DNA of 5,884 nt from Prolixibacteraceae bacterium (lineage in GTDB: Bacteria; Bacteroidota; Bacteroidia; Bacteroidales; Prolixibacteraceae): positions 1 through 5,884 of the forward strand of contig JAQIDF010000214.1 in assembly GCA_027858145.1 (NCBI GenBank), in the 5' to 3' direction. Below are positions 1 through 5,884 of the stretch, in pieces. Both the position numbers and the translations under genes were made by a program. Each line of letters starts with the position of its first letter. Within the stretch, counting starts at the first letter, position 1. Under the pieces are notes generated by a model that made no database searches, was not told where the DNA came from, and saw only the letters and a program-made list of their open reading frames with translations.

Positions 1-65
1 AAACAAGGGCTTGATGATATTTTGAGGTATTAAGATGCTTTCCGAATTTGTAACTTAAAACAATA

Positions 66-1802
66 TTACCTTTTCAGTTTATACAAGGCATAACTTATAG
101 GCGGCATTTCAACCGAGTAACTTTCGTTTTCGCTTTCGATATTTAGCTCATCACCTATCAGCAATTCAAAATCTTCAACATTCATATTAAGATTAAACTG
201 CGCGCTTTCGGTACGGTCGGCCGGATTGTAAAGACACAAAATGACTTCATCGTTATTGGCTCGCGCATAAACAAAAGGATACGTGTTTTTGCCTGCATAC
301 ACGGGAACAAACTCGGCGTAAGCTTTTAAAGCAGGCTCTGAAGTTTTGAGAGACACCAGTTTCCGAAACCTGTTTAACAATGATTCAGGATCGTTTTCCT
401 GTGCGGCAACAGTTGGTGCATCTTCGGCCTGATCTACCGGCAAATACAAGTCTTCAGGATTTCCGGATGAGAAGCCCAGGTTTTTGCCCGGCATCCATTG
501 CATGGGGGTACGCCCGCCCGAACGTGGTGGATATGCCCCCTCAACATTGGGATTGCCATATTGCTGGCGCATACCTATTTCGTTGCCGTAATACACAAAC
601 GGAATTCCCGGCATAGTAAATCCAAACGCATAAATCATTTCCAGTTCTTTATCAGTCCGTTTTACGTTTATGCGTGCATTATCGTGGTTACCCATGGGCA
701 GGTTGATATATCCTTTATCATTGGTTGCCAGGTATTGTTCCATATAACTGTCGAGAAAAGCCTGAATATTCCCCAGTCCCTGATTATCGAAAAAGCTATG
801 CCCTTCGGAAACGCCGTTTAAAATTCGCCAGCTTTCCTTTTGTACCAGGTCGTTGTATCCTTCAAACCAATGGAAAAAGTCGGCATGAAAAGCATTATCG
901 AGTGCATCGATCGGCCCTGACCACTCGGCAACCATAAACGAACCGGGATATTCAGTATCCATCAGTTTGCGTATATCCTGCCAAAAGAGTTTTGTTCCCT
1001 CGTCGCGTGAATTGAAAAACTGGTCGTTTCCCTTTACGTTTGCATTTTTCACCAGAGCACCGGCCATATCGGCTCTGAAACCATCAGCTCCCATATCCAT
1101 CCAGTAGCGCAGCACATTTTTAAGTTCATCCTGCAAGGCCTTTATATTGGGATGATCAATGGGCAGCATCCAGGGTTTTTCAGGGTTGGTAAAACCAAAG
1201 TTCAACGCGGGCTGACTCCAGTAAAAGTTGCGCATAAACTGCCCGTTACGCCTGCTGTAGCCTTTAATGAAAGCATCGCTGTACTCTTTTGGCGGATTTA
1301 CCCAGGTGTTATCGGTCCAGATATACCAGTTTGAATATTTGTTTGTGTCTTGTTTGGCCGACTCCTGAAACCACGGATGATCGATGGAAGTATAACTAAT
1401 TACCCAGTCGAAAATAACTTTAATGCCGCGTTTGTGTGCCTCTTCGAACAAACGTCGGGCATCTTCATTGGTTCCGTAACGTGGTGCAACTTTGTAATAA
1501 TCTGAAATATCGTACCCTGCATCCCTGAAAGGCGAATCGAAAAACGGATTCAGCCAAAGAGCATTTACGCCAAGGCTTTTAATGTAGTCGAGTTGTTCTA
1601 TTATCCCGTTCAAATCGCCAATACCATCGCCATCGGTATCTTTATACGTTTGCGGATATATTTGATAAAACACTGCATCGTGTACCCAGTCGGGCGCTTC
1701 GGGAATCGTATATTCTCCGGTTATTTTCACATCAGAATGTTGCGGCTTGACTGCCCAACTGTTCATCGACAGAAAAAGAAAAATGGCTGCAATAATTTTC
1801 AT
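66..1802 (-). CDS. Secreted GH13 alpha-glucosidase/alpha-amylase-family glycoside hydrolase
   Basis: A 578-residue retaining glycoside hydrolase of family GH13, expected to hydrolyse alpha-glucosidic bonds in the periplasm or outside the cell. Residues 1-17 form a signal peptide (hydrophobic AAIFLFL core, probable cut after SWA-17), and the hydrophobic N-terminus supports this start. A (beta/alpha)8 barrel follows: VFYQIYP at 44-50, a metal-binding-like DTDGDGIGD loop at 55-63, region V-like QPALN at 197-201, nucleophile D245 in GFRAD, acid/base E293 in VAEW, and the third carboxylate D374 in GNHD. NEIGM (407-411) and RTPMQW (431-436) are typical of the oligo-1,6-glucosidase/trehalose synthase side of GH13. 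About 100 C-terminal residues fit the usual beta-sandwich domain. Oddity: conserved region I reads DWVISY (132-137) where most members have DxVxNH. The catalytic triad is intact, so activity is likely; exact substrate specificity cannot be read. Upstream, TACCTTTA (1838-1845, minus) is a one-mismatch -7 candidate without a partner -33. Confidence 0.92.
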   Translation of the reverse strand: MKIIAAIFLFLSMNSWAVKPQHSDVKITGEYTIPEAPDWVHDAVFYQIYPQTYKDTDGDGIGDLNGIIEQLDYIKSLGVNALWLNPFFDSPFRDAGYDISDYYKVAPRYGTNEDARRLFEEAHKRGIKVIFDWVISYTSIDHPWFQESAKQDTNKYSNWYIWTDNTWVNPPKEYSDAFIKGYSRRNGQFMRNFYWSQPALNFGFTNPEKPWMLPIDHPNIKALQDELKNVLRYWMDMGADGFRADMAGALVKNANVKGNDQFFNSRDEGTKLFWQDIRKLMDTEYPGSFMVAEWSGPIDALDNAFHADFFHWFEGYNDLVQKESWRILNGVSEGHSFFDNQGLGNIQAFLDSYMEQYLATNDKGYINLPMGNHDNARINVKRTDKELEMIYAFGFTMPGIPFVYYGNEIGMRQQYGNPNVEGAYPPRSGGRTPMQWMPGKNLGFSSGNPEDLYLPVDQAEDAPTVAAQENDPESLLNRFRKLVSLKTSEPALKAYAEFVPVYAGKNTYPFVYARANNDEVILCLYNPADRTESAQFNLNMNVEDFELLIGDELNIESENESYSVEMPPISYALYKLKR

Positions 1803-1965
1803 TATAGATTTCGTTTATGATTAGATTTTTAGTGAAATAAAGGTATGGAAGATTACTACAATAAAAGAATTTTTTACCTGCCATTATGTTTTCAAATGGT
1901 GTTTTATTTGTATTACGATAAAACGCAGACTATAATTTAAGAGCACGTGAGGTATCATAAGTAAA

Positions 1966-2023
1966 GGGAAGCGAGATAAATCTTCAGAAAAGCATTCTGA
2001 AAGAATTTACATTCTCACTTCCC
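1966..2023 (-). terminator. Long imperfect hairpin, possible terminator of the beta-helix gene
   Basis: The arms GGGAAGCGAGA (1966-1976) and TCTCACTTCCC (2013-2023) are complementary over 11 positions. The single C/A mismatch on the plus strand becomes a G-U wobble in minus-strand RNA, so the fold is better in the transcript of the beta-helix gene. Inside it, TAAAT (1977-1981) pairs with ATTTA (2005-2009), and TTCAGAA (1983-1989) pairs with TTCTGAA (1995-2001) around a five-base loop; only small bulges interrupt the stem. It begins 37 bases after the beta-helix stop codon. The bases after it on the minus strand read TTTACTTATG, a poor U-tract, so a classic intrinsic terminator is uncertain. 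An RNA-stabilising 3' structure or a small inverted-repeat element are alternatives. The rest of the 1803-2060 gap shows no gene. Confidence 0.5.
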
Positions 2024-2060
2024 TCCACTACAGTTTTTGTCGGCTAACTAAAATTAAATA

Positions 2061-3875
2061 CTATGGCGCAACAGCCCCGACAAATGGTTTTGAACCGGCT
2101 TCAACATCTAACAATGTGACAATTTTCGCAGGCATTGGTGCCGGATTACCGATGTTTGAAAATTCCGGGGTCAACTGAAAATCTTTATTTTTAAGATCAA
2201 CAAAAAGCGGAGATTCAATATTTTCGATATATTCACTACCTGTAGCAAGTGTACCATTAAATTCATTGAGTTCATCAGGTGTGAATAACAGAGTTTTGCA
2301 ATCCTCATCTGGATACGGACTCCATTGCATCAATGCTTTTTCACCATCTCCTTCTTTATAATTACGCACATAAACATTGTTATTTAACTCTTTAAATTGT
2401 GGATTAGGCAGCCTTTCGCACATAAAATCGGGTTGATGTGTGTAAAGCATGAGTGTATCACAGCTTTCATCCATGTACATCAGGTTATTTACCATTACAT
2501 GGTTGTCGCGCTCTTCAACGCCTGGACCTGTGGTCACATGCCATCCAAATGTACCCGGCTTATCACCTCTGTCGTAGCGACGAAAATTAACCATGCTATT
2601 TATAATGGTGTTATTATAAACCTTCACATCTCTTGAATTCAGCACAAAAATACTTTGTCCGCAGTTTTCAAATACATTACCGGCTACAATAGCACCCTGA
2701 GATATCTCGAAAAAGAATCCACTTTGGCTTACGTTTTCTACGTGGTTATTAATGAACACCCCGTCATCGTTACCAACATCCCACCATACGCCGTTAGAAT
2801 GAGGCTGGTTTCTGATAAGATTTTCACGTACCATCGCGTTATGACTTTGATTGAAAATTTTAACCGATGAAGGGAAAAAGCCTGTCCACTGCTCAATGTT
2901 GTTGTTTTCGAAAATATTCCGCTCAAGTAAAATACCCGCTGATGCTACAATATATACACCTTCGGTATTGGTATTTGCAACATGGCAGTTTCTCATTACC
3001 AGGCTGTCGCTAATAGCAAACAGGCCAATTCTAAAGCTATTTGAAAAAGTACAATTTTCAAATACAGTACCCATCACATCACGCCCGTGCTGGTCAATTT
3101 CCAGACCGACACCACCAATGTGCACCATTGTATCGGGATATTGAGTGAAGGTAATTCCGCTAATCACAGGACCTTTTTTATCGGGTTCTTTACCGTGTAC
3201 CGTATGCAGGGTTCTGTAAATTGCTTTCTTGAAAGCTGTAATTTCAACTGTGCGACCCTCGGGATTTATTCCTATGTAGATCTTATTATCATCATAATCT
3301 ACATAAAAAGTCTCTTCATTTACATCGTCAGTACTTCCTGCTGATTGTAAAAACTGACCATCGATAAATACCGCGTCGTTATTAAAACGGTGCATTGGCG
3401 TTTGCTTTTCATTCCGTTCGCGATTCCACCAATCTTCCGTTCCGGCAGGGAATAGTTTTTCCCAGTTGGTCACCCACAAACCATCCTCAACCTGAGACCA
3501 GGAATCTGCCACTAAACTACCATTTAATACAGGCTTCTCATCGCGATAAGGTTGCATAGTAATGCCCTGATTGAAGGTTAAATTCCCGGTGCGATATATT
3601 CCGCCACGTAAAATTATGGCATCACCGGATTTAACGTTAGCAAAAGCCTTTTCTATTACAGTAGGCTGGTCAAGTTCAAGACCTTCGGCACTTGCGTTGC
3701 CATCGGGCGAAACGTAATAGATATTCCCACTCACATCGGGCAACTGGTAGGTTTGCTCTACGGGACCATAAACAATTTCGTCATCCTGATTTACATCAGG
3801 CTGGCTACACGAAACGAACATACTTAATAAGGTTACCACACCCCAAAAAGAAATAACTGAAGTAATTACTCTCAT
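2061..3875 (-). CDS. Right-handed parallel beta-helix lipoprotein, putative polysaccharide-active enzyme
   Basis: A 604-residue exported lipoprotein of the pectin-lyase-like fold. Residues 1-22 are a signal peptide ending in a lipobox-like FVSC with C23 as the lipid-attachment site. The following SQPDVNQDDE is acidic and loosely resembles Bacteroidota surface-export signals, so it may face outward. YYVSPDG (53-59) and the GDAIILRGGIYR stretch (84-95) are the usual opening of secreted beta-helix proteins (DUF1565-like). A segment at about 168-215 (VFIDGQ, FYVDYDDNKIYIGI, VEIT) occurs in many related proteins before the main helix. From 275 to about 468 there is a ladder of [N/C]-x-hydrophobic-x-N turns every 22-25 residues, with two longer inserts. 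GVWWDVGNDD (362-371) and FFFEIS (387-392) are candidate cleft residues. Family knowledge suggests a polysaccharide lyase, glycosidase or binding protein; no substrate can be assigned. It lies upstream of the GH13 gene on the same strand, 258 bases away. A weak -7-like element lies 42 bases upstream of its ATG. Confidence 0.85.
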   Translation of the reverse strand: MRVITSVISFWGVVTLLSMFVSCSQPDVNQDDEIVYGPVEQTYQLPDVSGNIYYVSPDGNASAEGLELDQPTVIEKAFANVKSGDAIILRGGIYRTGNLTFNQGITMQPYRDEKPVLNGSLVADSWSQVEDGLWVTNWEKLFPAGTEDWWNRERNEKQTPMHRFNNDAVFIDGQFLQSAGSTDDVNEETFYVDYDDNKIYIGINPEGRTVEITAFKKAIYRTLHTVHGKEPDKKGPVISGITFTQYPDTMVHIGGVGLEIDQHGRDVMGTVFENCTFSNSFRIGLFAISDSLVMRNCHVANTNTEGVYIVASAGILLERNIFENNNIEQWTGFFPSSVKIFNQSHNAMVRENLIRNQPHSNGVWWDVGNDDGVFINNHVENVSQSGFFFEISQGAIVAGNVFENCGQSIFVLNSRDVKVYNNTIINSMVNFRRYDRGDKPGTFGWHVTTGPGVEERDNHVMVNNLMYMDESCDTLMLYTHQPDFMCERLPNPQFKELNNNVYVRNYKEGDGEKALMQWSPYPDEDCKTLLFTPDELNEFNGTLATGSEYIENIESPLFVDLKNKDFQLTPEFSNIGNPAPMPAKIVTLLDVEAGSKPFVGAVAP

Positions 3876-3917
3876 TTGTCTAAAATCTTAGGTTAATAAT
3901 TAAATGCCTTCCTGATA

Positions 3918-3925
3918 TAAAAATA
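3918..3925 (-). promoter_or_regulatory. Weak candidate -7 element upstream of the beta-helix lipoprotein
   Basis: On the minus strand this reads TATTTTTA, matching the Bacteroidota -7 consensus TAnnTTTG in all but the last base. A TTTTTTG run lies upstream at 3942-3948, but the gap of 16 bases is shorter than the usual 19-21 for a -33 TTTG. The region is so A/T-rich that chance matches are likely. If real, the leader would be roughly 35 bases long. Confidence 0.22.
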
Positions 3926-4030
3926 TGCATAAACTAATAGACAAAAAAGAGCTTTAGTCAACTAACAAGAAAATTACCCCATACTTGAATAAAATATCCA
4001 CTTTCCAGAAGCTGCCGGGAAAATAAATTA

Positions 4031-4055
4031 ATTCAAAGAAAGTGATTTCTTTAAT
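4031..4055 (-). terminator. A/T-rich hairpin downstream of the dehydrogenase gene
   Basis: AAAGAAA (4035-4041) and TTTCTTT (4046-4052) form a perfect 7-bp stem with a four-base loop. ATT (4031-4033) and AAT (4053-4055) extend it to ten pairs past a one-base bulge. It starts 35 bases after the dehydrogenase stop on the minus strand and is followed there by the U-rich TAATTTATTTT. Position and U-richness fit a terminator, but the stem has only one G-C pair and would be weak. Confidence 0.35.
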
Positions 4056-4090
4056 CTGTGTATCTCTGCTCCTACGCAGCAAAATTAATT

Positions 4091-5011
4091 TTAGTAAGTC
4101 ACTCCGGTCAACTTCTCCGAAACCTCCCAAAGCTTTTTAGCATCTTCAGCATTATGCGATGCAGGTGTCGATTTAACCAAAACCGGGTAACCAGCTATTT
4201 CGCCAATACCACCGGGACCATAATATTCGCCACCTTTTACATTTGAATCAACAGAAGCTCTTATTTGTGGTAAAGCTCCTTTGGCTGCATCCTGCATGAC
4301 TCCCCGCACTACTCTCGATATCATTTTCATAAAACCGCTGTCTTCCAAATGACTTGCGAGTCGGGTATTTGAACCTCCGGGATGCGCCGCTACAGCAATA
4401 CTGTCGATATTTTTAGATTCAAAATAACGTTGTAACTCATAAGTAAATAACAAGTTAGCCAACTTCGACTGCCCATAAGCCTTCATTGTTTTAAACTTCC
4501 GGCCTTTTTCAAACATCAGGTCGTTAAAATCCATTTTCCCTGATTTATGAGCCATACTACTCACATTCACAACGCGTGAACCAGAGGTGTCATTTAATAC
4601 ATCCAACAACAAACCGGTGAGCGCAAAATGCCCCAGATGATTGGTTCCCAGTTGTGCTTCAAATCCATCTTTAGTCTTAAAGTATGGCGTGGCCATAATG
4701 CCGGCATTATTCAACAGAACATCAAGTTTCGAATACTTGCTTTTGAATTGCAGTGCAAATTCTCTTACTGAATCCAAATCCATTAAGTCAACTCGCATGA
4801 CCATAATTTCACCCTTTGGCCTTGTTTGCAATATCTCAGTTTTAGCCTTCTCCCCTTTTTCAAGATTACGGCAAGCCAGAATTACCTTAGCCCCGTTTTG
4901 TGCAAAAGCTTTTACCGATTCATAACCTAATCCGCTGTTTCCACCGGTTACAATAATTGTCTTCCCCTGTAAATCGGGAATATTGTCGAATGTCCATTTC
5001 GTATCTGTCAT
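4091..5011 (-). CDS. Short-chain dehydrogenase/reductase (SDR), retinol-dehydrogenase-like
   Basis: A 306-residue soluble NAD(P)-dependent oxidoreductase of the classical SDR superfamily, probably cytoplasmic since no signal peptide or membrane segment is seen. The Rossmann nucleotide site is TGGNSGLG (22-29). An Arg in ACR (R48) just after the second strand favours NADPH over NADH. D75 in VDL, NNAG (101-104) and N124 in NHLG are standard. The catalytic set is S152 in NVSS, Y179 and K183 in YGQSK, and the PGGSNT turn (211-216) completes the cofactor pocket. The N-terminal WTFDNIPDLQGKT is characteristic of the retinol dehydrogenase/WW-domain oxidoreductase/protochlorophyllide reductase-like branch, which supports the chosen start and the length. 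The true substrate is unknown; many bacterial members are simply annotated as oxidoreductases. It is divergent from exonuclease III across 137 bases. That gap holds TATAAT-like hexamers at 5022-5027 and 5037-5042 (minus) but no good TAnnTTTG for this gene, and no Shine-Dalgarno is clear. Confidence 0.95.
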   Translation of the reverse strand: MTDTKWTFDNIPDLQGKTIIVTGGNSGLGYESVKAFAQNGAKVILACRNLEKGEKAKTEILQTRPKGEIMVMRVDLMDLDSVREFALQFKSKYSKLDVLLNNAGIMATPYFKTKDGFEAQLGTNHLGHFALTGLLLDVLNDTSGSRVVNVSSMAHKSGKMDFNDLMFEKGRKFKTMKAYGQSKLANLLFTYELQRYFESKNIDSIAVAAHPGGSNTRLASHLEDSGFMKMISRVVRGVMQDAAKGALPQIRASVDSNVKGGEYYGPGGIGEIAGYPVLVKSTPASHNAEDAKKLWEVSEKLTGVTY

Positions 5012-5119
5012 ATCTGAAAATATTATAGTGTGTGAAATTATAATTCAATGCCTGAGTTAGTATAACAGTAAAAGCCACCAACAGTTCTGAAAAACGAATA
5101 TATTTAAAAGATTAAATAT

Positions 5120-5127
5120 TATTTTTG
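5120..5127 (+). promoter_or_regulatory. -7 promoter element of exonuclease III
   Basis: TATTTTTG is an exact match to the Bacteroidota housekeeping -7 consensus TAnnTTTG. It ends 21 bases before the ATG at 5149, which would give a leader of about 15 bases. No TTTG is found at the expected -33 spacing (around 5096-5100 reads GAATA), so the assignment rests on the -7 box and its position. The leader is A/C-rich (AAATCAAATACA before ATG) with no Shine-Dalgarno, as is common in this phylum. Confidence 0.42.
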
Positions 5128-5148
5128 CAATCAACCAAATCAAATACA

Positions 5149-5884
5149 ATGAAAATAATATCATGGAATGTAAACGGCATACGTGCCATTACTAAAAAGA
5201 ATTTTTTTGCCGATATTGAAGCTTTAAACCCTGACATATTATGCCTGCAGGAAACAAAAGCTCAAGACGCTCAGGTTGCCGAAGCGCTCGAACCGCTTAA
5301 CGGTTATCACATTTATTCAAATTCGGCCGAAAAAAAAGGATATTCGGGTACCGCGATTATTTCAAAAAGTGAACCTTTGTCGGTATCGAAAGGCATTGGC
5401 ATTGACAACCACGACAACGAAGGTCGTGTGCTATGTGCTGAATATGAAAACTTTTACTTAGTTACAGTGTACGTTCCGAATTCGGGAAGCGAATTGAAAA
5501 GGCTCGATTACCGCCAGCAATGGGATGTAAGTTTTCTGAATTACCTGAAAGAACTCGAAAAAAAGAAACCGGTAGTTGTTTGCGGTGATTTCAATGTAGC
5601 TCATAAATCCATTGACCTGGCACGACCGAAAGCCAATTACAACAAACATGCGGGATACATGCAGGAAGAAATTGATGGTATGGACCGTTTCATAAGCAAC
5701 AGCCTTGTAGATTCTTTTCGACACTTTTATCCAGATAAAACCGATGCATACACCTGGTGGAGTTACCGTGCCGGAGCACGTGGTAAAAACGTAGGCTGGA
5801 GGATTGATTATTTTCTGGTTAGCGAAGGTATTATCTCAAATATTAAATCAGCTGACATTAACAGTGATATTATGGGAAGCGACC
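5149..5884 (+). CDS. xth: Exodeoxyribonuclease III / AP endonuclease (3' end outside window)
   Basis: The 245 complete codons seen encode nearly all of an exonuclease III-family DNA repair enzyme. It incises DNA at abasic sites and removes 3' blocking groups or nucleotides in base excision repair. The metal-dependent endonuclease/exonuclease/phosphatase fold is clear: WNVNGIR (6-12, catalytic N7), LQETK (33-37, metal ligand E35), VYVPNSG (107-113, Y108), GDFNVAH (146-152, D147 and N149), TWWSYR (202-207), and WRIDYFLVS (217-225, D220). The last full codons read MGSD with D245 at the catalytic Asp position; the window ends on the first base of the next codon, where the family has the catalytic His of SDH. 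Family members are about 250-270 residues, so only roughly ten or so codons should be missing. The start lies at the usual distance from the WNVNGIR motif. It is transcribed away from the SDR gene and looks like a standalone housekeeping gene. Confidence 0.96.
   Translation, partial: MKIISWNVNGIRAITKKNFFADIEALNPDILCLQETKAQDAQVAEALEPLNGYHIYSNSAEKKGYSGTAIISKSEPLSVSKGIGIDNHDNEGRVLCAEYENFYLVTVYVPNSGSELKRLDYRQQWDVSFLNYLKELEKKKPVVVCGDFNVAHKSIDLARPKANYNKHAGYMQEEIDGMDRFISNSLVDSFRHFYPDKTDAYTWWSYRAGARGKNVGWRIDYFLVSEGIISNIKSADINSDIMGSD

Noticed and set aside
1..33. Plus-strand reading frame KQGLDDILRY ending in TAA, as if the tail of a gene entering from the left.
   Set aside because: Only ten codons are visible and no motif can be recognised; an open stretch this short is expected by chance. 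It is possible but not supportable.
380..937. Overlapping plus-strand open frames opposite the GH13 gene.
   Set aside because: They are antisense to a well-conserved enzyme, have no recognisable domains and arise from the codon pattern of the real gene.
2036..2084. Inverted repeat TTTGTCGG (2036-2043) / CCGACAAA (2077-2084) around the beta-helix stop codon.
   Set aside because: An 8-bp stem with a 33-base loop overlapping coding sequence is weak and competes with nothing functional I can identify; likely chance.
2397..3344. Several plus- and minus-strand open frames of 60-97 codons inside the beta-helix gene.
   Set aside because: Their sequences show no domain or signal feature, and the minus-strand 604-codon frame explains this DNA fully.
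4066..4079. Small hairpin CTGC-TCCTAC-GCAG downstream of the SDR gene.
   Set aside because: Four base pairs and no following U-tract; too weak to call.
4081..4092. Perfect 12-bp palindrome AAAATTAATTTT touching the SDR stop codon.
   Set aside because: All A/T and in a very A/T-rich intergenic stretch, so a chance palindrome is plausible; it has no loop to form an RNA hairpin.
5276..5724. Alternative open frames on both strands within exonuclease III.
   Set aside because: The exonuclease III frame carries all the conserved motifs; the others are shadows.
1..5884. Search for tRNA/rRNA genes, CRISPR repeats, insertion sequences, transposases or attachment sites.
   Set aside because: No cloverleaf, regularly spaced repeats, transposase motifs or terminal inverted repeats with target duplications were seen by eye.

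Overview
This is an AT-rich window holding three complete protein genes on the minus strand and one plus-strand gene cut off by the right edge. Several features point to a member of the Bacteroidota. Start codons sit behind A/T-rich leaders without a clear Shine-Dalgarno sequence. The plus-strand gene has a perfect TAnnTTTG-type -7 promoter element. One gene encodes a lipoprotein with an acidic stretch a few residues after the lipid-attachment cysteine. A secreted GH13 glucosidase lies beside a beta-helix lipoprotein. The genus cannot be told from this sequence.

Layout, left to right. Bases 1-65 are a short flank with no supported gene. Next comes a secreted GH13 alpha-glucosidase/alpha-amylase-family enzyme (66-1802, minus). 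A 258-base intergenic stretch follows, containing a striking 58-nt imperfect hairpin (1966-2023). A large lipoprotein predicted to fold as a right-handed parallel beta-helix (2061-3875, minus) comes next. A 215-base gap with a weaker A/T hairpin separates it from a short-chain dehydrogenase/reductase (4091-5011, minus). A 137-base divergent intergenic region precedes exodeoxyribonuclease III (5149 to the window end, plus), whose last codons, including the catalytic histidine, lie outside the window.

How the genes relate. The GH13 enzyme and the beta-helix lipoprotein are both exported and point the same way, so they plausibly belong to a small carbohydrate-processing locus in which the lipoprotein cleaves or binds a polysaccharide and the GH13 enzyme hydrolyses alpha-glucosides. 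The 258-base gap and hairpin argue against one simple tight operon. No SusC/SusD pair, transporter, sulfatase or regulator is visible. The dehydrogenase and exonuclease III look like unrelated housekeeping or metabolic genes transcribed divergently.

I see no clear undescribed multi-gene system. The points most worth following are the altered first conserved region of the GH13 enzyme (the usual His is Tyr), the unassigned beta-helix lipoprotein with a readable Asn/Cys ladder and two inserted loops, and the long intergenic hairpin.
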